A DNA stretch of 64,000 bases from Pogostemon cablin. Lineage: Eukaryota > Streptophyta > Magnoliopsida > Lamiales > Lamiaceae. Shown here piece by piece: positions 1 through 10,900 of the stretch. Each line of letters starts with the position of its first letter. Position 1 is the first letter of the stretch. The DNA is taken from assembly GCA_023678885.1 (NCBI GenBank), contig CM042985.1:30948465-31012464 (forward strand). Reading direction: 5' to 3'. The position numbers were made by a program, and so were the translations under genes. The notes beneath the pieces were generated by a model. The model was not told the origin of the DNA. It saw only the letters and a program-made list of their open reading frames with translations, and did not search any database.

Positions 1-145
1 ATCAGTAGAAAGAAACGCAAGAAGTTTGCTTCGGCTTTTTTCCACAGGATCCTTAGACAGGATCAAATGCACGTTTTTCTCCGCATTTCCCTCTACTTCT
101 TTGATACTTCTACACTCTTGCATATCAGTAGGCCTTCATAACTCT

Positions 146-757
146 CTAAAGTGAAAAGACGACTTCTTCATCATTAACTTGCAACTTAAGTTCCCCTTTT
201 TTTACATCAATGTGTGCTCCTGCAGTCGCAAGGAACGGCCTTCCCAAAATTAGAGAAACTCTATCATCATCGTCTTCTTCTATGTCTAGCACAATGAAGT
301 CCACTGAAAATATGAACTTTCCAACTTTCACTAAGACATCTTCAACTACCCCCCGTGGGTAGGTCAGGGATCTATCAGCAAGCTGCAATGCTACAGATAT
401 CGGCTTCAGCTCTCCCAAACCAAGCTTCTTGAATACGAAATAAGGCATCAAATTAATGCTAGCCCCCAAATCACATAAGGCTCTCTTAGCTTGTCCATGT
501 CCAATCTCATATGGAATGGTGAATCTCCCCGAATCTTTCAACTTTGTAGGAAGTGTCTTTTATATCACTGATCCGCAGCTCTCTATCTTATTTACTGACT
601 CATCTCCGGTCAAACTTCTCTTCTTAGACATGATATACTTCAAGAACCTTGCATAATTGGGCATCTCTTCTAAAGGTTCTGCGAAAGGAATATTGATATG
701 GATTCTTTTAAATATCTCCAAAAACTTCTTGAAATTTTCATCCAATCCTTTCTTCAA
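146..757 (-). pseudogene. Athila/Tat-type Ty3/gypsy protease region (partial pol)
   Basis: This is the retropepsin part of an LTR retrotransposon polyprotein. On the minus strand 757-560 encodes a linker typical of Athila polyproteins (INIPFAEPLEEMPNYARFLK), and 541-146 encodes the aspartic protease with the active-site region CDLGASINLMP followed by the flap and the ILGRPFLATAGA strand. The Asp-Leu-Gly in place of Asp-Ser/Thr-Gly is common in this lineage. The two stretches are in different frames, so at least one frameshift separates them. Reverse transcriptase and integrase would lie beyond position 1, outside the window. Family identity is secure from the motifs; the lineage (Athila versus Tat) is inferred from gag and the primer site. 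Confidence 0.85.
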
Positions 758-826
758 AAATTGTTGTGGAAACGGAATTGGATGTTTTATCTTCGGAATC
801 CTCCAAATATCCTTCTCAAACTCCTC

Positions 827-1265
827 TCATTTATCTTTTTCAGCTCTTTCTGCCTTAGCTTTTTGCCACTTTTTCAACTTAACTTCAGGTTCTTTTGACT
901 TTTCTGTAGTTTCAGGGACTTGAAAATCATTCTGGACGAGATCAGCAACGCGAGGATCGGGATGAATTTTTGAATTTTCCATCGGAGGTACGCACGAGTC
1001 ATGCTGGCCATGCGCACGAGTCATGCCAGAAGGCGCACGAGTCATGCCAGCCGCATCAGACTCATGTTGGGCCGCGCGTTCGGCGTCACTTGCTGGTATT
1101 TGTCCTTGGCATGAGTCGTGCCATTTCTCGGCATGAGTCTTGCCTCCTTGTTTTGCTTCTTTTGGATGGCGCAACTCATCTGGCACGCCGATTGCAGGGC
1201 TGCACGAGTCGTGCCAGTTGTGGCACGAGTCGTGTGGCTCTCTAGCACCGACGTCTTCGTGTCCA
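827..1265 (-). repeat. gag-protease spacer with repeated palindrome GGCACGAGTCGTGCC
   Basis: The spacer between gag and protease holds about seven close variants of the 15-bp palindrome GGCACGAGTCGTGCC or its GCACGAGTCATGC form, near 992, 1014, 1036, 1107, 1129, 1200 and 1222, at roughly 22 bp or multiples of it. In the minus-strand gag frame they translate as repeated MTRA/TTRA/DSC tracts. The same palindrome recurs in the LTR of this element near 3986, 4006, 4027 and 4210. Confidence 0.75.
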
Positions 1266-1297
1266 TCTGATTTTTCGACCTCTATTTCGACTCCAGC

Positions 1298-2609
1298 CTA
1301 TTTCGATGGCATTTTTAGGCCCTCATACTGCGTTCCACTCCTCAAGGTGATAGCCATGACTTGCTCTTTTGGATTCGTCACCGTTTGGGATGGAAACTTA
1401 CCTTGTTGCTCTAATCTCCTTACTGCAGCTTGCAACTTTCCAATTGCAATATCAGTTTCTTTCTGCTTGCTTTCAGATTGCTCTTTAGTTGATATCATCA
1501 GCTTGACCATCAAGTCCAATCGTTCTCCTTGATTCTTCAATAACACCTTCAACTCATCATCCATGGATGCTTTTCCTTCAACAGGCTTATGAGCTGGATC
1601 AATTTCTGGAGGAGGCCCAACTGCATTACTCGGGTTTCCATAAGATAGATTTTCATTCCTTCTCTGATTGTTGAAGTTGGAATTCCCTTGGTCATTCCTC
1701 CCCCATTGCTGATTATTAGGTCTGAAATTCTGTCTATTTCTGTAATCCCCTTGAAAATTCTGACCCATAGCATAATTCGCTTCATCTATTCGATGTTCAT
1801 CTTGATCCATACTAGCTCCTTCTCATCTGTTTCCTAGTCCAAAACGATCCATCTTTTTATGCAGCTCACTGAGTTGACTCTTTAATTCTGACAGCTCACT
1901 GCTGTTGATCTGAACCTCTACTTTTGCCACTTTATCAAAAGCGGCTCCTTCTGATCTCTCCATAGGCCAATCATATGTGTTAGCTGCCATATCTTCAAAG
2001 ATCTCTTTTGCTTCATTGGCTGACTTTTTGAAAATTGATCCACCAGCTGTCGCGTCCACCAACACTCTTGATTCACTCCTTAGGGCTTGATAGAAAAAAC
2101 CTAAGTAGGTGTCTTTCGTAAATCCATATTGTGGACAGTATCGCAACAGCTCCTTGAACCTTTTCCACGCCTCATAGAAACTCTCCAAGGCTCCTTGTTT
2201 TAAATAGTGTGATCTTTTGCTTCACCTTAAAGCTCTTGGAAGGAGGGAAGTACTTATTCAAGAACCTATCTGCCAACTGCTCCCATGTAGTACAATATCC
2301 TACAGGAAGATTATTGTACCACTCTTTGGCTTTCCCCGTTAGTGAGAATGGGAAAAGCCTCATTCTGATAGCATCCTCCGGAACATTCCTATGCTTCTGT
2401 GTCCTTGCATACTCATCAAACAATTGCAGATGCTCACTAGGACTCTCCAAAGGATTTCCACTAAACTGTTGTGCTTGTACCATCCGTATCAGCCCAAATG
2501 GTAACTCAAAATTCTCCGCAGTGATTGCGGGTCCATTCAATCCAGCATTCGTGGTATGCTTCAGCTTATACTGGTCCCGCATGGGAGTGGGGGCCTGATC
2601 GTCAGCCAT
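1298..2609 (-). pseudogene. Athila/Tat-type gag
   Basis: Gag capsid coding region of the minus-strand LTR retrotransposon. The ATG at 2609-2607 opens a protein with the retrotransposon gag core: FELPFGLIRMVQAQQFSG, RLFPFSLTGKAKEWYNNLP and TTWEQLADRFLNKYFPPSK, then EAWKRFKELLRYCPQYGF in the next segment (2188-1823) and a Gln/Asn-rich tail (1810-1298). The three open stretches are out of frame with each other, so the gene is decayed (at least two breaks, near 2180 and 1815). Capsid assembly and RNA packaging are the family role. The order LTR, primer site, gag, spacer, protease on the minus strand fits one element truncated by the window edge. Confidence 0.85.
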
Positions 2610-2759
2610 CTTAGCTAAATTTTACCTGTGCTCACGCAGCTGATTAGAATAGTTTGGATCTAAATAAAATAAAAAAATAAAAATAAAAGCAATTAAAATT
2701 TTAACGTCCTAAATTAAAATAAATCACAAAATAATTAAATAGTAAAGCCTAGGAAATTA
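2610..2759 (-). other. Retrotransposon leader between primer site and gag
   Basis: About 150 bp of A/T-rich sequence between the gag start and the primer site. No coding capacity is seen. Confidence 0.5.
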
Positions 2760-2777
2760 TCTCCGGCAATGGAGCCA
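2760..2777 (-). promoter_or_regulatory. Primer binding site, tRNA-Asp type (degenerate)
   Basis: Read on the minus strand this is TGGCTCCATTGCCGGAGA. The usual Athila/Tat primer site, complementary to the 3' end of plant tRNA-Asp, is TGGCGCCGTTGCCGGGGA, so the copy differs at three positions. It lies directly inside the proposed LTR end, as expected for minus-strand DNA priming. Confidence 0.75.
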
Positions 2778-2783
2778 TTTGCT

Positions 2784-4599
2784 TGTTCACCTTTTCGTGT
2801 GTCCCCAAATGTAGGGAATCAATTGTAGTTCAACTTGTGACCAAGTAAAAATAATATCGTACCCAAGGGATAATTCTAAGCTTACTGCTTAATCTATTTA
2901 TGACTATTCTATTATAAGACAAATCTGGGTATTTTTAGGCAGAAAATAATTACTAAAAATAATAAATTAGCAAGAAATTAAATATGGAAGGTATTTAAGA
3001 GAGAAGATAGACAGCACTAGGTAATCCAGTTAAATTGGTCAAATTGAATCACTAGACGTTTGGTTAGAATCCATGCAGTTCTTATGAAGGCAATCACTTA
3101 ATTATGCTAAACCCCTCTTTTAGAGTAAACTTAACACGTAAACCTGGTCTAAACGCTCAGATGCAGAAGAATAATTCCTACTCCCTTTCTAGGTACTTCA
3201 TGTAAAATTCCATTAAAGGCTAGTACACTAGACTTCCCTTTATATGTACTTAAAAATTAATCCTAAACTCCCACCTAATAATCTAAGAAACCAAATTCTA
3301 TAGAATAATAATTATTAAATATATTAGGTGTCCAATATTAATTATTCTAATGAATAAAGGTTATATGGTTGGATCCCCTTTACCCATAATAGGTTGACAA
3401 ATATAATCTCTTCTATGACACAAGCAATAATCATGAACATGCATAGGACAATGACATACCCATGAATAAGGACAGATCATATAAGACAAAATATAAGTCT
3501 CAAATCAAAGCATTAATAAAGGAATAAGTATACTGCAGGTATCCAATTCTAAATCTAGATCATCAATTCAACACAGTTTAACCTTCTGAACCTAGTACTA
3601 TCCAAGAAGTACTAGCCCATGGTGTTACAGGCAACACACATGGTTAGGTATGAAAGCATATTATTCAAAATTAGAAAAGAAAGATGAAGAAAAACCCTAA
3701 GTATGGTGTGATGCTTCGTTCTTCCCTCCGTGATTTTGAACCTTCTTGTTCTCCTTCTCAAGTAAACAATACCGATGAACTCCCCGAGATGGGTGGATGG
3801 GATGGTGACAAGGAAAGGGTATGTAGGGATGTGTAGAATTATGGAGAGTTAGGATTTGGAACACCCCAAGGGGTCCTTTTATAGTTGAAGGCTGCTAAAA
3901 TTCAGATTCCACCTCGAAATAGGGCTTTTTTACGTCAAAAATGACAAACGAGCAAAAAAATGATGAAACAGGCCTGCTGGGCAGTGGCACGAGTCGTGCA
4001 GGCATGGCACGAGTCGTGTCGGCCTTGGCACGGGTCGTGCCATCCATCGGCAGTCTGCGCGACCTCACGGTTTTGCTCATAACTTCTTCATCCGATCTTC
4101 GATTGAGGTGATTTTTGTGCTCATGCGATCCTATTTTCCCTATCTTTCCAACTATATAAATAAATTCTGGAAATTCGTCCATTTTTGTATGAAAAGACTC
4201 GTGCAAAATGGCACTAGTCGTGCTTGTCAGCACAGCTTGCGCGTCTTCACCGTTTTGATCATATCTCCCTCATTTGACCTCCAATTGAGGTGTTTCTTGA
4301 GCCAAAATGACCTTCTCTTCAGTGACTTTCTAACTATATATCATATGATAAATTTGGATCTCTACATCAATATAGAAAAATTATGTAAAGAGGACATGCG
4401 TTTTTCAGCATTCTTTCACAATTTCACTCTTCATTCCAACTTTGCACTTTTAATCTGTTTTCCACCTAAAAACATGAAATAACACCTCAAATGCACCAAT
4501 ATCTTAAATATATGAAAATGAACCATTTAGTGCTAAAATACGAACATAAATTCCTCAAAACGGTGCTAAATCGGACCCTAAAACATGCAGATTTTCACA
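2784..4599 (-). mobile_element. 5' LTR of the Athila/Tat element (~1.8 kb)
   Basis: Proposed LTR bounded on the minus strand by TGTGAAAATCTGCATG at 4599 and ...GGTGAACA at 2784, next to the primer site. Length and position suit an Athila/Tat LTR; the partner LTR is outside the window, so ends are inferred from TG/CA and the primer site only. It contains four copies of the GGCACGAGTCGTGCC palindrome (3986-4225). Open stretches inside it look like chance ORFs. Confidence 0.65.
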
Positions 4600-4604
4600 C
4601 GCCA

Positions 4605-5250
4605 ATCCAATATTGTGATTAGGGTTTTGATTGAATCATGTTATAATATGAATTTTGTATGTTAGTATGTGAAGTATGTGGTAGCATCTTTATATGCTTA
4701 GAACATTCATGTGAGAACACTTAATTGGTTTATCCTAATTGGTTGATTAATTGAGTGAGGAGACCAATCTTGTTATTATAGTACCTTAAGAGAATTGAGA
4801 GTTGGATTTAATCTTTTGTGCTTGAAACTTGTAATGAGTTGAGAACCTAATTACCTTGGCCAAGGGATTAGGGATATATATGTGATTGCTTCTATTTCAA
4901 TGATTATTGATATTTACCATTTGAATTTAACAAGTCATGTTGTGTCCTTGATCTTGAATGTGGTTAGCCTTGCTACTTTTTAGATTGTTACTTCATCCAT
5001 CTCACATTCATCCACTCATCTATCTTTCATGTTCATCGTCTCATTCTATCTTTTAATTGCTTTCGTAGTTGTTAATTTGTAGTGTTAATCAACCCCCCCT
5101 TTATTGATTAGTCCTTCTAGAGTAAAGCATTTCTCAAATACGGCTACCCACTTTCGCCCTTGAGTTCGATATTTTTAAATTTTATACTTGGTGACTACGA
5201 TCTACTATGCGATAGAGTACGCTTGCTCTAATCAATTTATACCAAAATTG
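4605..5250 (+). mobile_element. Truncated LTR of a second Ty3/gypsy element (plus strand)
   Basis: The region ends with the run typical of Athila/Tat LTR 3' ends: CGCCCTTGAGTTCGATA, then GGTGACTACGATCTAC and a GAGTACGCTTGCTC stretch, near 5150-5235. No matching internal region follows. The minus-strand element ending at 4599 seems to have inserted into it or abutted it. Assignment rests on pattern resemblance only. Confidence 0.4.
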
Positions 5251-5342
5251 AGTCCAAGTTCATCTCATTCGGTGCCTGAACAAATCTTCCTCTCAACTTT
5301 CAAAAATTTGTTTTTCCTTTTAAATTTGATATCTTTCACTCA

Positions 5343-5570
5343 TACTCCGTCCCATTCAAATAGGGGTTTTTTTTTCTATTTTGATCGTCCCACCTAAAGG
5401 GTCTCATTACCTTTTTTACATACATGGGACACACACTCCCTCTAATACAATTAAAATATGGCATCCATACTCCCACTAATGCAACTACCCGCTATATATT
5501 AAATAATAATAATCCTTAATTCACGTGTCAAAAAACAAAATATTCTCTTACATCGAGACGGGGGGAATAT
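5343..5570 (+). mobile_element. Stowaway-type MITE (copy A)
   Basis: Left end TACTCCGTCCCATTC, right end GAGACGGGGGGAATAT, with the shared internal blocks of this family (TCGTCCCACCTAAAG, CTAATACAATTA, TCCTTAATTCACGTG). About 228 bp, no coding capacity. Ends are diverged. Confidence 0.75.
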
Positions 5571-5581
5571 AATCATTTAAG

Positions 5582-5987
5582 GAGTACTCCATCCATCCCG
5601 TTCTTATGGCTACGTTTGCTTTTTGCACGTGAATTAATGAGTATAATATTTTAATGTGTATTGAGGTGAGAGAAAAAAATATTTTAATGTAAAGTATTGG
5701 GTAGGTGTGTTAGTGTGAAATGTATATATTTACCTACACAATTTGTATGTGTAACTAAAAATATTCATCAAAAATATTTATCAACACAATTATAGTGACA
5801 TATGTTTACACTTATTTTATGTGTAGGTGTTTGTGTGAGTAAAATGTAATGTCCACACAAAAATGGATTTTACCCATATATATGATGAGTGTGTAAAACC
5901 CAAATTTCTTATAGTGTGTGGGTAGCTGTATTAGTGTGATATGTGGGTCCTTGGAGAGAAGAGTAATTAATTTGTGTGAATCTCATA
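5582..5987 (-). mobile_element. Stowaway-type MITE in reverse orientation, split by an insertion
   Basis: Starts GTACTCCATCCATCCCG and reads the family internal blocks in reverse (TTTTTGCACGTGAATTAATG, then GGGTAGCTGTATTAG). The block GGGTAG(G/C)TGT(G/A)TTAGTGTGA occurs twice, near 5700 and 5929. The ~200 bp between them (ending ATTTCTTATAGTGTG) seems to be a later insertion of another short element. Confidence 0.5.
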
Positions 5988-6215
5988 TACTCCCTCAATT
6001 CCAGGCTAAGGGGGTCATTTTACCATTTTGATCGTCCCACCTAAAGAGTCTCATCCTTTTTTGGACACATGGGTCCCACTCACACCCACTAATACAATTA
6101 AACATGGGACCCCCACATCCACTAATACAATTACCCACTACACATTAAATAATAATACTCCTTAATCCACGTACCCAAAAGTAAATGAGACTCTTAGCCT
6201 GAGACGGAGGGAGTA
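5988..6215 (+). mobile_element. Stowaway-type MITE (copy B)
   Basis: A 228-bp element from TACTCCCTCAATTCCAGG to GAGACGGAGGGAGTA with complementary ends and terminal TA. Internal blocks match the copies at 5343, 16678 and 14570. Confidence 0.85.
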
Positions 6216-7330
6216 TTAAAAAGGAAAATATAACCATTAAGATGAGACGCCAAAAAAAAAATGTAATCATTAAGATGAGACGGATGAAGTAATCAGTTTT
6301 CTTTTTCTTGGCAATAGTAAGTTTTCTTTTTCTTGGCAATAGTAATAGGGTGGAGTTAGTTCAATAATCCAAAATTTACATGTGGGGTCACCCTTAGTCC
6401 TTAACCTCACCTCAATTTCTCGCATTTGCTTATTTGTCGCTCTTTGTTTTAATTTTTCTTTTTGTTTTTTTTTTAAAATTTTTTTATAATTTTAATTTCA
6501 ATAATTTAAGGTATATTTTATCACTAAGGTTTACTTATTATTTATTTATAAAGTTTATGATTAATTCTAAGAATATAATTATAATTTCACTCTTATTCTT
6601 TAGAGTATATTTCACACCTAGGGTTTAAGAATTAGTGTGTAATTATAATTTCAATCTTATAGTTTATGTTATATTAACCTATTGAATTTAGAGTTAGGAT
6701 TTATATATTTCACCCATAGAGTTTAATTTTTAGAATATGATTGTAATTTGACTCTTGTAATTTATAGTATATTTTTTCAATAGGATATAAGATTTAGGGT
6801 ATAATTAATTTTATTCGTGTGGTTTATAATATATTTTACTCCTAGAGTTTAGGGTTTAATACAAATAGTAATTTAAGTATAAAATAATTTTAAAAAAAAT
6901 ATTAATAAAGGAAAATAATTTAATTAAGAAGATTGGAAACACAAGATTCCACCCATTCATTTGGTGAAACTGGTTTCAATCAAGTTACACTTTCTTTTTT
7001 CTTTTATTAACTCTATATTAATTTTTGGTAGTAAAGTGCATGATTGGTAATAAACAAAGGATAAAATAAATTGCATGTTAAGTATTAGATGAGAGTGTAT
7101 AGCGTGTTTAGAGGAGTATTATTAATTTTAAAAATTTTTACTACTATATTAAGTACAAAAAATATAATGAATAAATAATAAATAAATAAATAAAAGGTAA
7201 AAATTTGTAATAGGCAGTCTAATAAAGACTTTTATAAAAAGAAGAATTAAATGTGAAAAAAAAAGGTTCACCTTTGATTCAATTACAAAAAAGTTCAAAT
7301 CTTTTAAATTTGACAAAAAAACTTCCACCT
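6216..7330. repeat. AT-rich spacer with degenerate ~70-95 bp tandem repeat (6490-6865)
   Basis: No gene is seen. From about 6490 to 6865 a loosely conserved unit recurs about five times; its core reads roughly ATAATTTCACTCTT, then TATATTTCACCCCTAG, then AGTTTAGGGTTTA. The rest is A/T-rich without recognisable structure. Confidence 0.45.
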
Positions 7331-7968
7331 CTATAATATTTGACAATTAAAACTTATTGGGCAGCTACAACTGACCGGATGCTTACGTAGCACATACAAG
7401 ACAGAACTCAATCTGATGCCAGTTTTGAAGCTTTCTCCGATCACGACGAAACCAACGAAGGTCAAGACCTCGTCGTCGTCCGTCAATTTTATGGCGAGGA
7501 AACTTCCCGGCGACCGTGGATCGATTTTGCGGTCTGACAAAGTGAAAATGCAGCGAAATTAAATTTAATTTTTGGTTAACATTTTTTACTTCTCAATGGA
7601 TGACTTCTTAAGTTCAACTTTTAGAAAGAGAAGGGTATCTTTGATCTAAGGGTTTGAGTAAATACAATAGATGAGGGCTGGCTTAATCTCACTATATGAG
7701 GTTAAGGGCTTTATGATCATTTCCTCAAAATAAAAGGGCTCATATGTCAAAAAAAAAAAATTAGGGGCTAATTCGATCCTTTGAAATAAGTTTTTGGGGT
7801 CTGCCCCTTTTTTCCCTTTAAAAAACCCTTGTCGAACGATTAACGATTTGCTTAAACCCTAACTCAATTTCCGCGGAAGCAAGAATTCATCGTACGGAGG
7901 TACTCTTCACTGTTCACGTTGAAGTAGAAGAACTTCAACCCTCCTTCGCCGGTTTTAATTGATTAGTT
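7331..7968. other. Spacer upstream of helicase with a short GC-richer block
   Basis: The block at about 7350-7545 is much more G/C-rich than its surroundings and open for 49 codons on plus (from 7420) and 69 on minus. Neither product resembles a family I know. The rest (7560-7968) is the likely promoter and 5' leader of the helicase gene; no unambiguous TATA box is seen. Confidence 0.35.
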
Positions 7969-10900
7969 ATGGAGAAGGACACTTTCAACCGCAAAAAATT
8001 TGAGGTAATGTTTCAAAATTAATGCGACCTTATTTTTTTATGAGTGTCTTCTTGTATTTGTAGTTTTTGAGTGTGGATTTATGGTGAAACTGTTTCTATT
8101 TTCTTGTTTAACTCTGAATTAGAGGAAAAAAGAGGTTGATGATGCAGTAGAAAAGCCCGGTTTGATTGAAAATGAGAATTCCTTATTGGAGGAAGAGGAA
8201 GAGTCACCTGTGCGCAAAGATAAGAAGAGGAAGAGGAAACGGAGTTCAGGTATTGTTTTTGAGATTTATTACTTGGAATTAGAAAAAATTGGAATTAGAA
8301 AAAAATGGTTGATGATGCAGTAGAAAAGCCCGGTTTGATTGAAAATGAGAATTCCTTATTGGAGGAAGAGGAAGAGTCACCTGTGCGCAAAGATAAGAAG
8401 AGGAAGAGGAAGAGGAAACGGAGTTCAGGTATTGTTTTTGAGATTTATTACTTGGAATTAGAAAAAAATTGGAATTAGAAAAAAATGGTTGATGATGCAG
8501 TAGAAAAGCCCGGTTTGATTGAAAATGAGAATTCCTTATTGGAGGAAGAGGAAGAGTCTCCTGTGCGCAAGAAGAGGAAGAGGAAACGGGGTTCAGGTAT
8601 TATTTTTGAGATTTATTACTTGGAATTAGAAAAAAATGGAATTAGAATAAAATGGTTGATGATGCAGTAGAAAAGCCCGGTTTGATTGAAAATGAGAATT
8701 CCTTATTGGAGGAAGAGTCACCTGTGCGCAAAGATAAGAAGAGGAACATCCCAGCCCCTCTCCAGAACTTCGCAGAGTTGAAGTCGAGGTAAGCAAATCA
8801 GGAACTAGACTCTAGTTTTTTGTAACAATATTTTCAAGAAAAGGACAAAAGGGGATGCGATAATCAAATTTATTGTATAGTTGGTTCTGTAACTTTGTCA
8901 CTCCATGTACTAAATGACTTCCTCTCCATTGTAATAAAATGGTTGCTGCTGAATACCTCAGGTTTCTTGTCCGGCTACAATTTAGCTTTGTTGTGACTTT
9001 TTCAGTTCTGCTGTCATCTTTTAGTTCATCAACTAAAGCAGATTTATTTATTAAAATATGTTGTGTCTGGAAATTCACTTTAACTTGCTGCATGCAGGCA
9101 TAAGTGCAGATCATATTTGTTACACAATCTGGAAGTTCTGGGTTTGAAAGAGCCAACACCAATCCAAATGCAGGCTATTCCAGTCTTATTATCTGTATGA
9201 TCTTTTGTTTGAACTTGTTTGTGTTTTGGTTGTAAATTATGTTCTGTAAATTGGGACGGTTTGGGAACTTATTAAACTCTAATGCTTATCTGAGTGCTAC
9301 TCCTTCCAGTTGATAATGCTTGATGTTCTAGACATTTCACGCATATTAAGAAATATTATAAGAATTAAGATGACTAGTACTCCTGAAATATCTATGGAAA
9401 TTCATCAATATATTTGCATTAATGATTCAGGGGTAATATGGGAGACGATCACCTTAAAATCTTCAGAGCATCAAGTATTTTGCCCATTATTTTAACTCCT
9501 AAAACTGTAAAACATCAACTATTATGAACTAAAGGGAGCACTATTCATATTGAAGACATTTTCTTTTATTTAATTGCTATTATTTTCAGGGAAGGGAGTG
9601 TTTTGCTTGTGCACCACCTGGCTCTGGAAAAACATTTGCATTTGTCTGCCCAATCCTTATGAAACTTGGGGTATGTAGACACTAAAGTTTTACATGTGGT
9701 TCCATTGTTTTGTTTTTCTTCTAAATGACAATTCATGATCAGTGCGCTTCAGAAGATGGCATTCGGGCTGTCATCCTTTCCCCTACACAGGAATTAGCTG
9801 CTCAGACAGCTAGAGAATGCAAGAAGTTGTCCGAAGGAAAGAAGTTTTACATTGAGCTGATGACTGAGCAGCTTTCTAAAAGTACCGATTTTCCAAAACA
9901 GCCTTGTGACATTCTCATATCCACACCTTTCCGAATGCAGTTTGCAGTCCGCAAAAGGAAGCTTGATTTAAGCAAGTAAGTTGCCTAATCCATAATTGTT
10001 CTGTACTGTATGGTTTCAAAGTATCTTTTAATCAGATGGTGACCATTGTAAGGTAAGTTCTTATTCCAAACCAAGGAGTTGAGGTTGAAAAATACGTGCA
10101 GTTTATATGACTTGCATTATTGCTAGAATTTTGGCTTCATCTAATTGCTTAAGCTTGTAATATCGTAAGAAAGGTTTTCTGGTTAAATCAGGTTCCAACT
10201 CACTATCTTTCATGTTCGATAAAGCTTACTAGTTGTAAGTTGTAAGCTTGTAAAATCGTAAGAAAGGTTTTCTGGTTAAATCATGTTCCAGCTCACTATC
10301 TTTCATGTTCGATAAAGTTTACTAGTTGTAAGTTGAAAGGATCTTGACGTAGCTAGCTAAATCAGGTTTTTGAAATCAAGTACTTGATCTTAGTAGGTGG
10401 ATGACTTCAATATGCGCCACCCATTTTCTGCAAAAAAATTGACTACTTGTTCTAAAGAACTCGCTGATTAGCACATATTAATGATGTCAAGTCTGGACCA
10501 TGCGGAAACTAGTATTGCTTTGCCTCCAATGACCTTATAAGTTGGCTTGGCTATGTGTGCAATGATACTTTCTGTTCTTTGCAGGGTTGAGTTTCTTGTC
10601 CTGGATGAAGCTGACATGCTTTTTGAGTTAGGGTTGGCCGAAGTCAAACACATTGATGCAGTGGTAAAAGCATGCTCAAATCCTTCAATCTTGCGTTCGC
10701 TGTTCAGTGCCACTCTACCTGATACCGTAGAAGAGTTTGCACGTAGAATTATGCATGATGCAGTACGAGTAATTATTGGCCGAAGGTACGAGAAAATTAT
10801 TCTTCATTGTTAAAATTTTCATATTTCAGCCTAGTTTGTCCTTGTTGGTTCCCCTCACCCCTCAATCTCTTCTGCAGAGACTATCTGCTTAACATATATT

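Noticed and set aside
992..1240. Regularly spaced palindromes as a CRISPR-like array
   Set aside because: Spacing is irregular, spacers are short and repeat-derived, and the context is a plant retrotransposon.
970..1245. Plus-strand frame rich in HESC repeats
   Set aside because: It is the complement of the repeated palindrome in the gag-protease spacer; the element reads on minus.
4108..4482. 124-codon ORF inside the Athila LTR
   Set aside because: Low-complexity translation, no domain, and LTR position explains the sequence.
8485..8670. 61-codon ORF as an independent small gene
   Set aside because: It is one unit of the tandem exon repeat; the ATG and stop arise from reading the intron-like part.
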